Positions 34,169 to 44,897 of a DNA stretch of 64,000 bases are shown here, in pieces. Numbering within the stretch: position 1 is the stretch's first letter; the number at the start of each line of letters is the position of its first letter. Both the position numbers and the translations under genes were made by a program. This DNA comes from Lachnospiraceae bacterium (GTDB taxonomy: Bacteria > Bacillota > Clostridia > Lachnospirales > Lachnospiraceae). Where the stretch lies: assembly GCA_017442585.1 (NCBI GenBank), contig JAFRZM010000040.1:1-64000 (forward strand), read 5' to 3'. The notes under the pieces are model-generated. The model saw nothing but the letters and a program-made list of their open reading frames with translations, searched no databases and was not told the DNA's origin.

Positions 34169-36073
34169 TTACAGTTCGTTTGTCAATTCTTCCCACTTCT
34201 CATAAAGTGCATTAAGTTCGTCTTCAAAACCGCTTCTTTCATTGGTGAGTTCATTCAATCGTGCGGAGTTTGAAGCTATCGACGGATCGGATAGTTTTTC
34301 GTCCACATCCTTTATCTTTCCTTCAAGCTCTTCAATCCGTTCTTCGGTTTTTTTAATCTCATTTTCTTTTTTACGTTTAATGCGTTCTTCTTCTTTTTGT
34401 TGCTTATAAGAATCTGCTCCCGCACTCTGCTTTGGTATTACCGCATTTTCCGTCTTTATTACCGCATTTTCCGTCTTCTTTTCTACATAATAATCGTAGT
34501 TTCCAAGATAATTTGTAAAACGCTTGTTTTCAAGTTCCAAAACTCTTGTTGCAACTCTGTTTATGAAGAAACGATCGTGTGAAACAAAAAGAATTGTACC
34601 GGTATAGTTATTCAAGCTTGTCTCAAGTATTTCTTTCGAATTGATATCAAGATGGTTTGTAGGCTCATCCAGGATAAGCAGATTGGCATTTGAAAGCATA
34701 AGCTTTGCCAATGCAACTCTTCCGCGCTCTCCTCCGGACAAAGATGATATCTTTTTAAATACATCATCGTTTGTAAAAAGAAACGCTCCGAGAATGTTCC
34801 TTATCTTCGTATTTGTAAGATTCGGATATGCATCACCTATCTCATCAAATATCGTATTGTCTTCGTTGAAATTCTGCTGTTCCTGGTCGTAGTAACCAAT
34901 TTCAACATTTGTTCCAAGCTTAAAGTCACCGGACAATGGCTTATATACTTCGTTTAAAACCTTAAGCAGTGTGGTTTTCCCTGTTCCGTTACCGCCTATT
35001 ATCGCAACCCTTTCGCCCTTTTTAATGTCGATATTCACATCGTTAAATAAGACGTTATCGTTAAATCCCATAGAAAGCGATCTGATACTTAAGACATCTT
35101 TACCGCTTTCTATAGCAGGGCTTATTGAAAATCGCATATCCGCGCTTACTTCCATAGGCTTTTCCAGTCGCTCAAGATGTTCTAATCGCTTTTCCCTGCT
35201 TTTAGCTTTTATAATCTCAGACTCTGTTGCGTGACTTCTGTAATTTCTGATTATTTCTTCTTCACGCTTTATATACTTTTGCTGTTCAAAATAATGCTTT
35301 AAGTAATCGATTCGTTTCTGTTCTTTTTTCTTCGTGTATTCGGTAAAAGTACCCGTATATACGCTGCTTTTCTTAAACTCGATTTCTACAACCTTTGTAA
35401 CTATCTTATCCAGGAAATATCTATCATGCGAAACTATTACCACAGCACCCTTATACGACTTTAAATAGTTCTCAAGCCACTCTATGGCCTTTATATCAAG
35501 ATGGTTTGTAGGCTCGTCCAAAAGCAAAAGATCCGGATTCATAAGAAGTATTTTTGCAAGTGTGACGCGAGTCTTTTGGCCTCCCGAAAGTGTGCTTATC
35601 TTCTTATCAAACTCATCATCTGCAAAGCCCAAGCCCCTTATTACGCTAACTATCTCGCCTTTATAAGTATATCCGCCTTTATTTTCGAATTCTTCGTTAA
35701 GGCGATGGTACTTGTCCATGAAATCCGATAAATCATCTTCCTTTACCGATGACATCTTTGATTCCATAGATTTCAATTCGGCTTCAAGACCTATAAGCTC
35801 ATCTTTTGCATGCGTAACTTCTTCTATAATCGTCGCGTTACTGTCGCATTCGCTTATCTGCGATAAGTATCCCACTTTAATATTCTTTTTAAAAGATATC
35901 TCACCGCTGTCTTCTTTAATCTCATTAACTATAATCTTAAGTACTGTTGACTTTCCGGCTCCATTAACGCCGACTATTGCTACCTTTTCATCTTCTTCGA
36001 CGTTAAAAGTAACGTCTTCCAATATCGAATCAACTCCATACGATTTAGCAATATGGGAAATTGACAGAATCAT
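34169..36073 (-). CDS. ABC-F family ATPase
   Basis: Soluble tandem ABC protein acting on the ribosome rather than in transport (translation factor or antibiotic-protection type). The 634-residue protein has two nucleotide domains: GVNGAGKST with LSGGQKTRVTLA, and GGNGTGKTT with LSGGERGRVALA, joined by the RRY-rich linker typical of ABC-F. The C-terminal coiled coil (about 560-630) resembles Uup/ABCF3. The connector before it carries a 7-residue tandem duplication KTENAVI. The subtype cannot be fixed from sequence alone. Confidence 0.9.
   Translation of the reverse strand: MILSISHIAKSYGVDSILEDVTFNVEEDEKVAIVGVNGAGKSTVLKIIVNEIKEDSGEISFKKNIKVGYLSQISECDSNATIIEEVTHAKDELIGLEAELKSMESKMSSVKEDDLSDFMDKYHRLNEEFENKGGYTYKGEIVSVIRGLGFADDEFDKKISTLSGGQKTRVTLAKILLMNPDLLLLDEPTNHLDIKAIEWLENYLKSYKGAVVIVSHDRYFLDKIVTKVVEIEFKKSSVYTGTFTEYTKKKEQKRIDYLKHYFEQQKYIKREEEIIRNYRSHATESEIIKAKSREKRLEHLERLEKPMEVSADMRFSISPAIESGKDVLSIRSLSMGFNDNVLFNDVNIDIKKGERVAIIGGNGTGKTTLLKVLNEVYKPLSGDFKLGTNVEIGYYDQEQQNFNEDNTIFDEIGDAYPNLTNTKIRNILGAFLFTNDDVFKKISSLSGGERGRVALAKLMLSNANLLILDEPTNHLDINSKEILETSLNNYTGTILFVSHDRFFINRVATRVLELENKRFTNYLGNYDYYVEKKTENAVIKTENAVIPKQSAGADSYKQQKEEERIKRKKENEIKKTEERIEELEGKIKDVDEKLSDPSIASNSARLNELTNERSGFEDELNALYEKWEELTNEL
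34436..34477 (-). repeat. 21-bp exact tandem duplication in the ABC-F gene
   Basis: Two identical 21-bp units (34436-34456 and 34457-34477) encode KTENAVI twice in the linker before the C-terminal coiled coil. It is in frame and does not disturb a conserved domain. Confidence 0.9.
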
Positions 36074-36082
36074 TTATAACAC

Positions 36083-37129
36083 CTAATTATCCTTTCCAAG
36101 CATGATGACAACAGAATCCTTCGTTTCTTCATAGCCCTTCATGTCCTTCAAAAACGCATTCTGCAATATGTTCTTTGTCATCTTATATATAACTGTTCTT
36201 ATGCCCTTATCCTCCTGGGCATAGATTATGTCGTTTCCGATCTTCGCCGCTTCTTCATTATTCTCGGCCTTTATAATGTACTTATCCCCGCCATCTAAAA
36301 CGGTCACCTTGACATCATATACCGAATACATGAATCTGGCATAACTTCCGACAACATAAAGGAAGTAATACAGTTGCTTTATAAGCGAATCCGAAAACTT
36401 ACTCTCGAATCCATTTGTAACATCAATCTTGCAGCCTTTGGCCTTATCATCAAAATATCCCGATAAAAGCTCCATATAACCGTCATATGTCTTGTTGCCA
36501 AATACAAACACGTCAATATATTCTTTAAACAGACGGTTAGCATGTCTTTTAATATGCATGATATCGGTATCTGAATGCTTATACTTTTTCGAGTATTCTA
36601 TGACGTTTGCTTCCACCATACCAGAAAAGATAAGATATATAAATGAGAAATCCTTGATTCTCTTGCTTTTCTCTTTCTTTAATTCGTCATACTCTTTAAT
36701 ATATTGCTGTGCAGTTCTTTCATGCTCACCAATATCGCCTTTACCGAGCTTTCTCTTTTCATGTTCCGCTATAGCACGTTGCACCGGTTCTACAAGATCT
36801 TCATTAAAGTTAAGCGGCTTTAAGACTATCTCATAAAACTCAGTAAGATTATATACACTAACCAGATCTTCCGCATAATTAATCTCTGTCATAAGTAACA
36901 GCACAGTATCCGGAGAAGAAATGGTAAGAAGGTCAAATATCTCCTCAACCGTCATTATATCGAGATTGTACTCACTTATAAGTACGGCCACTTCATTTTC
37001 TGCAATTATATCCGTTACCTGTTCCGGATAAGATGTGCAGATTATATTATCTTCAGGAAAAGCCTGTGTTAATATATTCTTGCATTTTTCAAGGTGTTCC
37101 AATTCAGGCTCCAATAAGCAAATATTCAT
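36083..37129 (-). CDS. Pseudo-receiver domain protein with unknown C-terminal domain
   Basis: A 348-residue cytoplasmic protein. Residues 1-120 resemble a response-regulator receiver: acidic pocket LLEPE (5-9), an ISEYNL loop, and the conserved VLKP (Lys104). The phospho-acceptor aspartate is replaced by Glu53 (ISEYNL for ISDYNL), which may mimic a phosphorylated state. The remaining 220 residues are helical then alpha/beta, of no recognised family; a relation to degraded histidine-kinase HisKA/ATPase modules is possible. The start at 37129 (MNICLLEPE) follows AAGGAG by five bases; a longer frame to 37165 lacks a site. It lies nine bases upstream of the ABC-F gene. Confidence 0.7.
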   Translation of the reverse strand: MNICLLEPELEHLEKCKNILTQAFPEDNIICTSYPEQVTDIIAENEVAVLISEYNLDIMTVEEIFDLLTISSPDTVLLLMTEINYAEDLVSVYNLTEFYEIVLKPLNFNEDLVEPVQRAIAEHEKRKLGKGDIGEHERTAQQYIKEYDELKKEKSKRIKDFSFIYLIFSGMVEANVIEYSKKYKHSDTDIMHIKRHANRLFKEYIDVFVFGNKTYDGYMELLSGYFDDKAKGCKIDVTNGFESKFSDSLIKQLYYFLYVVGSYARFMYSVYDVKVTVLDGGDKYIIKAENNEEAAKIGNDIIYAQEDKGIRTVIYKMTKNILQNAFLKDMKGYEETKDSVVIMLGKDN

Positions 37130-37239
37130 AGCTTCTCCTTTCTTGATTCGCACACAATATATCAATAATAATATATCAAAAATAAGCCTTCTTTTAAAGA
37201 AAAAATTTACAAAGTTTGGATGGACATTCTATGTAACTA

Positions 37240-37276
37240 CGAAAAAAAGAATCCCGCCGTATAAGCGGGATTCTTT
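37240..37276 (-). terminator. Rho-independent terminator after the EF-G-like gene
   Basis: The perfect 11-bp arms AAGAATCCCGC (37247-37257) and GCGGGATTCTT (37265-37275) are followed by TTTTT on the minus strand. Confidence 0.92.
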
Positions 37277-37307
37277 CATTGAAAGGAGAACTATATTAAT
37301 TAAAAAA

Positions 37308-39395
37308 TTATTCTTCGGTGACTTCGCTTGCTCTGGCTGCGACTTCACGTTCCTGAACATCCGACGGTGCCTGCTCATATCTTGCAAATTCATAAGAATA
37401 CTCGCCTGCGCCTCCGGTAATCGAACGAAGTGTTGTTGAATATCCGTATAATTCAACCTGTGGAATATCAGCATTAATCTCGGTCTTTCCTGTGTTACCG
37501 ATAGGATTCATACCAAGTACACGACCTCTCTTCTTATTAAGATCGCCCATGATATCACCGGTAAACTTATCAGGTGCCACAACCTTCAATGATACGATTG
37601 GCTCTAAGAGTATCGGGGTTGCCTCTAAGAATCCCTTCTTAAATGCCTGTGATGCTGCAGTCTTGAATGCCATTTCGGATGAATCAACCGGATGATATGA
37701 ACCATCGTAAAGCACTGCTTTAACACCGACAACAGGATAACCTGCCAAAGGACCAACTTCGGTAGATTCAGCAATACCCTTTTCAACTGCCGGGAAGAAG
37801 TTCTTCGGAACAGCTCCTCCTACTACTATCTGATCGAAGATATAAGGCTTATCCATTTCACCTGAAGGCTCAAATGTCATCTTAACGTGACCGTACTGTC
37901 CATGACCACCGGACTGCTTCTTGTACTTGTATTCTACGTCTGATTTCTTTCTGATTGTCTCTTTAAATGCCACCTTCGGTTTATCAAGTTCAACTTCTAC
38001 CTTATAGCGTTCTTTAAGCTTGCTTAATACTACATCGATCTGCTGATCGCCGATACCGTAAATCAAAGTCTGCCTGTTGGCTGCATCGTTTACTACCTTT
38101 ATAGTAAGGTCTTCCGCAGATATCTTTGCAAGTGCCTGAGCAATCTTATCTTCATCACCCTTATTTACAGCTTTATATGCCATGCAGGTATATGGAGTTG
38201 AAAGTTCTGTCTTTCCATATACTATAGGGTTTGCTTTTACTGATAAAGTATCACCTGTCGCTGCTTTTGAAAGTTTTGCCAAAGCGCCGATATCACCCGC
38301 ATGAAGTTCCGGAACTTCCGTAGGCTTATTGCCCTTTAATACATAAAGCTTACCTATCTTTTCTTCTGTTTCTTTATCATAATCATATAAAAGGTCGTCT
38401 GTCTTTAAAACGCCTGACATAACTTTTATGAGTGAGTATTTGCCGATAAACGGATCGACAATTGTCTTAAATACATATGCCGACTTGGACTTTGAAAAGT
38501 CGAAATTAGCCTCAAACACTTCGTTATTCTTCATATTAAGTCCTGCAACATTTCTTCCTTCAGGACTCGGAAGATACTTAACGATATCTGCCATAAGTGT
38601 ATACATACCGCGTGCCAAAAGATTCGATCCCATAAGAACAGGAACAACCGAACAATCAGCTACGCCCATACGCATTGCTGAACGAATCTCATCTTCAGAG
38701 AACTCGTCACCCGCAAAGTATCTGTCCATAAACTCATCGCTTGTCTCTGCTACTGCCTCTAAAAGTGCATCTCTGCAAATTCCCAAGTTTTCTTTTGAAT
38801 ATTCAGGAATATCAAATCTATCTACAGTGCCCTTGTCATTCCATCTCTTTGCTGTCTGCTGAATTACATTAACATATCCGACAAACTCGCTGTTCTCTCT
38901 TACCGGAAGATGGAACGGAGCTATTTTCTTTCCGTATAATGTCTGAAGATCTTCCACAACCTGACGATATGATGCATTATCATCATCCATCTGTGTAACG
39001 AAAATAATTCTCGGGATATGGTACTTCTCACAAATATCCCATGCTTTCTTTGTACCAACTTCTATGCCGTTCTTACCTGATACAACGATTATTGCACCGT
39101 CTGCAGCCGATACTGCTTCTTCTACTTCACCGACGAAATCAAAATATCCCGGTGTATCTAAAATATTAATTTTAACATCATCAAAAACAATCGGAACTAC
39201 CGAAGTCTGGATAGAGAACAATCTCTTATTCTCTTCCTTATCGTAATCGCTAATTGTATTGCCGTCTTCAATCTTACCCATACGACTTATGTCACCTGTA
39301 AGATAAGCCATTGCCTCCGTAAGGGATGTCTTGCCGGCCCCGCCGTGACCGAGTATTGCTACGTTTCTAATCTTGTCCGTTGTAAAAACTTTCAT
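37308..39395 (-). CDS. EF-G-like translational GTPase (FusA2-type paralogue)
   Basis: A 695-residue EF-G-family GTPase. It has G1 GHGGAGKT (16-23), the G2/switch region ISDYDKEENKRLFSIQTS, G3 DTPG (80-83), and EF-G domains III-V (SGGHGQYGHVKMTFEP; LDKKRGRVLGM-like LNKKRGRVLG). The guanine-specificity motif G4 is TQMD (134-137), not NKMD. This places it among the 'elongation factor G-like' paralogues rather than the main EF-G. The start at 39395 follows AAGGAGG by eight bases; an ATG at 39401 is too close to that site. It is a single-gene unit with its own terminator. Confidence 0.85.
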   Translation of the reverse strand: MKVFTTDKIRNVAILGHGGAGKTSLTEAMAYLTGDISRMGKIEDGNTISDYDKEENKRLFSIQTSVVPIVFDDVKINILDTPGYFDFVGEVEEAVSAADGAIIVVSGKNGIEVGTKKAWDICEKYHIPRIIFVTQMDDDNASYRQVVEDLQTLYGKKIAPFHLPVRENSEFVGYVNVIQQTAKRWNDKGTVDRFDIPEYSKENLGICRDALLEAVAETSDEFMDRYFAGDEFSEDEIRSAMRMGVADCSVVPVLMGSNLLARGMYTLMADIVKYLPSPEGRNVAGLNMKNNEVFEANFDFSKSKSAYVFKTIVDPFIGKYSLIKVMSGVLKTDDLLYDYDKETEEKIGKLYVLKGNKPTEVPELHAGDIGALAKLSKAATGDTLSVKANPIVYGKTELSTPYTCMAYKAVNKGDEDKIAQALAKISAEDLTIKVVNDAANRQTLIYGIGDQQIDVVLSKLKERYKVEVELDKPKVAFKETIRKKSDVEYKYKKQSGGHGQYGHVKMTFEPSGEMDKPYIFDQIVVGGAVPKNFFPAVEKGIAESTEVGPLAGYPVVGVKAVLYDGSYHPVDSSEMAFKTAASQAFKKGFLEATPILLEPIVSLKVVAPDKFTGDIMGDLNKKRGRVLGMNPIGNTGKTEINADIPQVELYGYSTTLRSITGGAGEYSYEFARYEQAPSDVQEREVAARASEVTEE

Positions 39396-39401
39396 TAGCA
39401 T

Positions 39402-39593
39402 TTCCTCCTTGTTGGACTTTTCAGCATATTTATACTGAACATATTCTAATGGTACTAAATATTTATATTAATTTCAATATTTTGTTTGTAAATTTCATAA
39501 TTTTCTGTCAATAATTGTTCATTTTGTCCTAATTAAATATACTTTTTATACAATTCAGACTTTATTTTTACTCTATATGCATAAGTTTTTCGC
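39402..39593. other. AT-rich intergenic stretch with probable EF-G-like gene promoter
   Basis: About 190 AT-rich bases with no ORF. Reading on the minus strand, TTGAAA with 17 bp to TACCAT is the best promoter candidate (near 39475-39445) and a TTGACA lies further upstream. AAGGAGG lies at the gene-proximal end. No RNA structure is recognised. Confidence 0.3.
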
Positions 39594-39627
39594 ATAAAAA
39601 AAGTACCTGCATTTCCTGCAGGTACTT
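39594..39627 (-). terminator. Rho-independent terminator after the PilZ gene
   Basis: The perfect 11-bp arms 39601-39611 and 39617-39627 (AAGTACCTGCA/TGCAGGTACTT) with loop TTTCC, followed by a run of T on the minus strand. Confidence 0.92.
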
Positions 39628-39650
39628 AAAACATAAATCCGTTTAAAAAA

Positions 39651-40010
39651 TCAATCCTTTATCTCTTCTTCGAGTTCATTAAAGATCTGATAGATTTCAA
39701 TCTTTAATGCATCTGTATCAGTCATTCCGATAAACGATGCGCCATAATGATAATCCTCTTCATCTTCACCGGCTACACGAACGATTTCAATTACCGCATT
39801 GATAATCTCCTTTGTCCAGATCTGAAGTCTCATATCATAGAAGGTTCCCGGTTCGAGCTTAATTGGGCACGAAAAACCTATACCGGACTTTGAAAGATCC
39901 GTTACATTAACCTTAACAAATTTAAGTGTTGTTATGCCACCATCGTCAAGTCTTTCAAGCTGAACTGATACATTAAGATCCAGTCTTTTATGACGTCTTC
40001 TCTCTTCCAT
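39651..40010 (-). CDS. PilZ-domain protein
   Basis: Predicted cyclic di-GMP receptor, 119 residues, single PilZ domain. The ligand motifs are present: RRHKR near the N-terminus (RxxxR) and DLSKSGIGFSC ([DN]xSxxG). No output domain is attached, as in YcgR-like or adaptor PilZ proteins. The start at 40010 (MEERRRHKRLDL) follows GGAGG by about six bases; an upstream in-frame ATG at 40043 has no site. It forms its own unit with a terminator. A role in motility or surface polysaccharide is possible, and a chemoreceptor is encoded 13 kb away. Confidence 0.85.
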   Translation of the reverse strand: MEERRRHKRLDLNVSVQLERLDDGGITTLKFVKVNVTDLSKSGIGFSCPIKLEPGTFYDMRLQIWTKEIINAVIEIVRVAGEDEEDYHYGASFIGMTDTDALKIEIYQIFNELEEEIKD

Positions 40011-40088
40011 ATTCTTCCTCCAAATATACTGAGTATAACTCACTAATATTTATTTTATATATAATATCTCACAAAATCAAGCAAATAT

Positions 40089-41126
40089 TTAGTGAATAAA
40101 CATGGCATCGCCGAAAGAAAAGAATCTGTAGTTATTCTTTACAGCTTCGTTATATGCATTTAAGACATTTTCCCTGCCCGCAAGTGCCGAAACAAGCATA
40201 ATTAAAGTAGACTCCGGCAAATGAAAATTAGTGATAAGCGCATCAAGTATTTTAAATTTGTATCCCGGATATATAAATATATCCGTGTCGCCCGTCTTAG
40301 GCAAAAGCACTCCGTCTTCGGTTGCGGCAGATTCTACCGTTCTGCAGCTTGTCGTACCGACACAGATAACGCGTTTGCCATTACGCTTTGCTTCGTTAAT
40401 CTTGTCCGCTGCCTCTTTTGTAACCTCATAATGCTCTGTATGCATATGATGTTCAAGCACATTTTCCTCTTTAACAGGGCGGAACGTTCCAAGACCAACA
40501 TGAAGTGTTACTTCAGCTATCACAATACCCTTGTCTTCGATTTTTTTAAGAAGTTCCTTCGTCATATGAAGACCGGCTGTCGGCGCTGCCGCAGATCCGT
40601 CAAACTTAGCATATACAGTCTGATATCTGTTTTTATCCTTAAGCTCGTGCGTAATATACGGCGGTAACGGCATTGTTCCGAGCTTATCCAGTATTTCTTC
40701 AAAGATACCCTCATAATAGAACTTAATTATTCTGTTGCCATCTTCAAGTACGTCGACAATCTCACCCTTAAGAAGGCCTTCGCCAAAGTCCACTCTTGCA
40801 CCTGTACGAAGTTTTTTACCCGGCTTAACGATACATTCCCATCTATCATCTTCCATACGCTTAAGAAGAAGGATTTCACAACCGCTTCCCGTTTCTTCTT
40901 TCTTGCCGTAAAGACGTGCAGGTATAACCTTTGTGTTATTAAGCACAAGGCAGTCTCCGGGCTCAAGATAATCGATTATGTCCGTAAAAATTTTATGAGT
41001 TACCTCGCCTGTATCCTTATCCAGGACCATAAGCTTGGAAGAAGATCTGTCAGGTAGCGGATCCTGGGCAATCTGTTCTTTAGGCAGATCAAACCAGTAA
41101 TCCTTAACTCTCATACTTTGTTCCAT
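40089..41126 (-). CDS. queA: S-adenosylmethionine:tRNA ribosyltransferase-isomerase QueA
   Basis: Makes epoxyqueuosine from preQ1-tRNA, a late step in queuosine synthesis at the tRNA wobble position. The 345-residue protein shows [39 protein letters not shown] and [11 protein letters not shown], all family hallmarks. It starts one base after the pheT stop and probably shares the pheS-pheT transcript. GAGG lies seven bases upstream. The other queuosine genes are not in this window. Confidence 0.96.
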   Translation of the reverse strand: MEQSMRVKDYWFDLPKEQIAQDPLPDRSSSKLMVLDKDTGEVTHKIFTDIIDYLEPGDCLVLNNTKVIPARLYGKKEETGSGCEILLLKRMEDDRWECIVKPGKKLRTGARVDFGEGLLKGEIVDVLEDGNRIIKFYYEGIFEEILDKLGTMPLPPYITHELKDKNRYQTVYAKFDGSAAAPTAGLHMTKELLKKIEDKGIVIAEVTLHVGLGTFRPVKEENVLEHHMHTEHYEVTKEAADKINEAKRNGKRVICVGTTSCRTVESAATEDGVLLPKTGDTDIFIYPGYKFKILDALITNFHLPESTLIMLVSALAGRENVLNAYNEAVKNNYRFFSFGDAMFIH

Positions 41127-41127
41127 T

Positions 41128-43554
41128 TTATTGCCTCAATTCTGCTCCAAGATTCTTTAATTCCTTAATAATCTTGTCCATTCTTTCATTAACAATTGTA
41201 TCTTCCAAGGTCTTGTCCTTTGCACGGAAAGCTATAGAATATGCAAGTGACTTAAATCCTGCCATGATTCTTTCGCCTTCATACACATCGAACAATTCAA
41301 TGCTCTCAAGATACTCTCCGCCGTTTTTCTTAATACATTCTTCAATCTGTCCACATGTTACATCTTTTCTTGTAAGAAGACTTAAGTCTCTTGTTATTGC
41401 AGGGAATTTAGCAAGTCCCTTAAACTTGATATCGTAATCGGAAAGTTCTGCCACATTAAGCATATCAATTACTGCAACATATACCTTTTCCTTTATTCCG
41501 TAATTGGAAAGGACTATAGGATGTACCTCACCCATAAAGCCTATATCTTTCTTACCGCATGTAATAACCGCAGCTCTTCCCGGATGCAAGAACGGTAATT
41601 CTTTAGTAGCCGTAAATCTTGCCTCTTCTCTTACTCCTGCCTCGGTTAAAATATCAACTACACTGCCTTTAAGTGTAAAGAAGTCACCGCTTCCGTATGT
41701 TCCGAGTGTAAGCTTCATTCTCTCCTCAGGGAGATCCTTTAAAGGTAATTCGTGAGGAAGATATACATTTGCCATTTCAAAAAGAGATACCTCTTTGTTT
41801 CTGTGCGCATAGTTTAAAGCGAGCGAAGAAAGTATACCGTTTAACGAAATCGTTCTCATTATACTGTAATCCTCTCCCAAAGGATTGGATATTATTATTG
41901 CCTGTCTTAATTCGGAATTCTCCGGAATAAGAAGCTTGTCAAATACCTTCGGGCTTTCAAATGAGAAGCACATAGCCTCCGAGAATCCGTTAAATCTTGC
42001 GGCGTTCTTCGCATTTGCATATACAATCTGGCGCGGGTTAAATCCACCTATCGTAGACTCACCATCCGGAATTGTTGTCGGAATCTTGTCATAGCCGTAG
42101 AATCTTGCAACCTCTTCGGCAAGATCTGCCATACAATGAACATCCTGTCTCCATGACGGTACTTTTATAACATTTTTCTTCTCGTCGTACTCCAATTCAA
42201 TCTTCTCAAAATACTTAATCATAGTATCCTTATCGATTGATGTACCGAGAAGCTTATTTATTCTTTCAGGGTTAAATTCTACTTCATTACCTGTTCTTAC
42301 CTGTGGATATACGTCAACCATACCTCCGACAACTTCACCCGCATTTAACTCTTCCATAAGCTGGCACGCACGATTTACTGCGAGAAGTGCTGTATTAGGA
42401 TCGAGTCCCTTCTCAAACTTACCGGAAGCGTCAGTTCTCATACCGAGTTTTTTACTTGAAAGTCTGATATTTGTTCCGTCAAAACAAGCTGCTTCAAAAA
42501 GAACCGTCTTAACAGAATCTGTTATCATTGAGTTTTCACCACCCATGATACCCGCTACACCTACAGGCTTCTTGCCATCGCAGATCATTAAAATATCTGA
42601 AGAAAGCTCATGTTCCCGTCCGTCAAGTGTTGTGAACTTTTCACCGTCAGCTGCCGTACGTACAATTATCTCATTACCTTCAATTGTAGAAAGGTCATAC
42701 GCATGCATAGGCTGACCGAACTCTTCCATTACATAGTTAGTAATATCAACTATATTGTTAATAGGTCTTATTCCGACACCCTTAAGACGTCTTTGCATCC
42801 ATGTCGGCGACGGTCCGATCTTTACGTTCTTTACAACTCTTGCAATATAACGAGGACAAAGCTTTTCATCCTTAATAGTTACCTTGATATAGTCTGATGC
42901 CTTCTCGTTATTACCTGTTTCCTTAATAACCGGGAATTTGAATTCCTTACCAAATGTAGCAGCGGCTTCTCTTGCGATACCGATTGTAGCATAGCAATCA
43001 ACTCTGTTTGATGTAATTTCGTATTCGTGAGTTACATCATCAAGTCCCAAAGCCTTAACCGCGTCATCTCCCGGCTTTACACCTGCATTTTCAGGGAAAA
43101 GATAGATTCCGTCTTCAGGTGCTTCCGGATAGTAATCATGGCTTGAACCAAGTTCATCTATAGAGCACATCATACCGTTACTCTCAACGCCGCGGAGTTT
43201 ACCCTTCTTAATCTTAACGCCACCCGGTACACGCTTTCTGTCATGATCGCATGCAACCTTTCCACCGTCCAAAACAACAGGTACAAGTGCGTTTACAACA
43301 ACATTTGGAGCTCCTGTAACTATCTGGATCGGTGCGCTTTGTCCTATATCTACCTGACAGATAACAAGCTTATCCGCATCAGGATGCTTGTCGATTGAAA
43401 GAATCTTACCTACTACTATTTTCTCAAGATCTTCCGCAAGGCACTCATATCCTTCAACCTTTGTTCCGGAAAGAGTCATTGCGTCTGTATATTCCTGCGC
43501 CGTACAGTTTAAATCCGGCACGTATTCTTTTATCCAATTAAGTGATGTATTCAT
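41128..43554 (-). CDS. pheT: Phenylalanyl-tRNA synthetase beta subunit
   Basis: Editing and tRNA-binding subunit of the alpha2-beta2 PheRS. The 808-residue length is normal. Visible parts are the N-terminal EMAP-like tRNA-binding domain (about 40-150), the B3/B4 editing region, B5, and the C-terminal ferredoxin-like anticodon-binding domain ([11 protein letters not shown]). GGAGG lies seven bases before the start. It follows pheS by 21 bases under T-box control. Confidence 0.97.
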   Translation of the reverse strand: MNTSLNWIKEYVPDLNCTAQEYTDAMTLSGTKVEGYECLAEDLEKIVVGKILSIDKHPDADKLVICQVDIGQSAPIQIVTGAPNVVVNALVPVVLDGGKVACDHDRKRVPGGVKIKKGKLRGVESNGMMCSIDELGSSHDYYPEAPEDGIYLFPENAGVKPGDDAVKALGLDDVTHEYEITSNRVDCYATIGIAREAAATFGKEFKFPVIKETGNNEKASDYIKVTIKDEKLCPRYIARVVKNVKIGPSPTWMQRRLKGVGIRPINNIVDITNYVMEEFGQPMHAYDLSTIEGNEIIVRTAADGEKFTTLDGREHELSSDILMICDGKKPVGVAGIMGGENSMITDSVKTVLFEAACFDGTNIRLSSKKLGMRTDASGKFEKGLDPNTALLAVNRACQLMEELNAGEVVGGMVDVYPQVRTGNEVEFNPERINKLLGTSIDKDTMIKYFEKIELEYDEKKNVIKVPSWRQDVHCMADLAEEVARFYGYDKIPTTIPDGESTIGGFNPRQIVYANAKNAARFNGFSEAMCFSFESPKVFDKLLIPENSELRQAIIISNPLGEDYSIMRTISLNGILSSLALNYAHRNKEVSLFEMANVYLPHELPLKDLPEERMKLTLGTYGSGDFFTLKGSVVDILTEAGVREEARFTATKELPFLHPGRAAVITCGKKDIGFMGEVHPIVLSNYGIKEKVYVAVIDMLNVAELSDYDIKFKGLAKFPAITRDLSLLTRKDVTCGQIEECIKKNGGEYLESIELFDVYEGERIMAGFKSLAYSIAFRAKDKTLEDTIVNERMDKIIKELKNLGAELRQ

Positions 43555-43575
43555 TGATAATTCCTCCGTTATACC

Positions 43576-44598
43576 TTATTTAAACTGCTTTAAGAATCTG
43601 TCGTCGTTTTCATAAAGAAGACGAAGATCGTCTATTTCATACTTAAGTAACGCAATACGCTCCAAGCCTACACCAAATGCAAACGCAGAGTATTCATCAG
43701 GATCGATATTGCACATTCTAAGTACATTCGGATGAACCATTCCGCATCCTAAGATTTCTATCCAGCCCGAGCCCTTACAGAATCTGCATCCTTTGCCATG
43801 ACACTTAAAGCATGACACATCCATTTCTGCGGAAGGCTCCGTGAACGGGAAGTGATGAGGACGGAACTTAACCTTTGTATCCGCTCCGAATAATTCTTTT
43901 GCGAATAATTCAAGTGTTCCCTTGAGGTCTGCCAAAGTAACATTCTTATCTACGATAAGGCCCTCTATCTGGTGGAATGAAGGTGAGTGTGTTGCATCAA
44001 TCTCATCCGAACGGAAAACTCTTCCCGGCGAAATCATTCTTAAAGGAAGCGGTCTTGTCTCCATTGTACGAATCTGAACCGGTGAAGTCTGCGTTCTTAA
44101 AACTATATCTGAGTTAATATAGAATGTATCCTGCTCATCCTTTGCAGGGTGATTTGCAGGAATATTCAATGCCTCAAAGTTATAATAATCTTTCTCGATT
44201 TCCGGACCTTCAACGATTTCATAACCCATTCCGCCAAAGATTCTTTCAACTTCTTCCAAAGCAAGGCTACATGGATGCTTTGCACCAACTTTAATCTTCT
44301 TACCGGGAAGTGTTACATCTATCTCTTCCTTTTCGAGCTTATACATAAGCTCTTTATTCTCTAAATTCTTCTTAGTCTCATCTATAAGCTTTTCGATTGC
44401 TTCTCTTGTCTCGTTTACAAGCTGTCCGAATATAGGACGCTCTTCTTCACTTAAATCCTTCATAGACTTAAGCATTGCTGTAAGTTCACCCTTTTTACCA
44501 AGGAATGTAACTCTAGCTTCGTTAAGCTTATCCAGATTCTCGGATTCTTTAATCTGCTTTATCGCGTTTTCTCGTAACTCTTTAAGCTTTTCCTTCAT
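43576..44598 (-). CDS. pheS: Phenylalanyl-tRNA synthetase alpha subunit
   Basis: Catalytic class II subunit that charges tRNA-Phe. The 340-residue protein has an N-terminal coiled coil (1-90) for tRNA contact. Class II motifs follow: [27 protein letters not shown] sequence split around residue 125-145, the [22 protein letters not shown] motif 2, and [15 protein letters not shown] motif 3. AGGAG precedes the start by about ten bases. It is the first gene after a T-box leader. Confidence 0.97.
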   Translation of the reverse strand: MKEKLKELRENAIKQIKESENLDKLNEARVTFLGKKGELTAMLKSMKDLSEEERPIFGQLVNETREAIEKLIDETKKNLENKELMYKLEKEEIDVTLPGKKIKVGAKHPCSLALEEVERIFGGMGYEIVEGPEIEKDYYNFEALNIPANHPAKDEQDTFYINSDIVLRTQTSPVQIRTMETRPLPLRMISPGRVFRSDEIDATHSPSFHQIEGLIVDKNVTLADLKGTLELFAKELFGADTKVKFRPHHFPFTEPSAEMDVSCFKCHGKGCRFCKGSGWIEILGCGMVHPNVLRMCNIDPDEYSAFAFGVGLERIALLKYEIDDLRLLYENDDRFLKQFK

Positions 44599-44631
44599 TA
44601 ATTTCTCGCTCCTTTAATTAAAATCACGTAT

Positions 44632-44666
44632 AAAAAAGGCTCCGCCCCTTTAAAAGGGACGAAGCC
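44632..44666 (-). terminator. pheS: T-box attenuator terminator of pheST
   Basis: GGCTTCGTCCCTTT pairs with AAAGGGGCGGAGCC on the minus strand, followed by TTTTTT. It lies directly after the T-box sequence and about 33 bases before the pheS start. Confidence 0.88.
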
Positions 44667-44891
44667 GTATACTCCGCGTTACCACCCTAATTCCTTAGGA
44701 ACTCCCTAAGACACTCCTATTATATTATAACGGATATAACCCGGCCGATCCTACTCATTCCTTTTAAGACCGGCAGCTCGCAGTGTGAAATTCAACCAAA
44801 AGTACGTTTAGGAAGCTTCCAGCTTACAACTTCCATTCTCTTTAAACGTATGATCTTTTGCCTACTTTGCATTGCTCAAACGCCTTTACAA
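44667..44891 (-). promoter_or_regulatory. Phenylalanine T-box riboswitch leader
   Basis: The conserved T-box core AGGGTGGTAACGCGG lies on the minus strand near 44674-44688, directly upstream of the attenuator hairpin. A stem I with the GA-rich motif AGAGAATGGAAG lies upstream. A UUC triplet at 44787-44789, in the loop GAATTTCACACTG, is a plausible specifier for tRNA-Phe. Uncharged tRNA-Phe would stabilise the antiterminator and let transcription reach pheS, pheT and queA. Confidence 0.88.
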
Positions 44892-44897
44892 AGAAAA

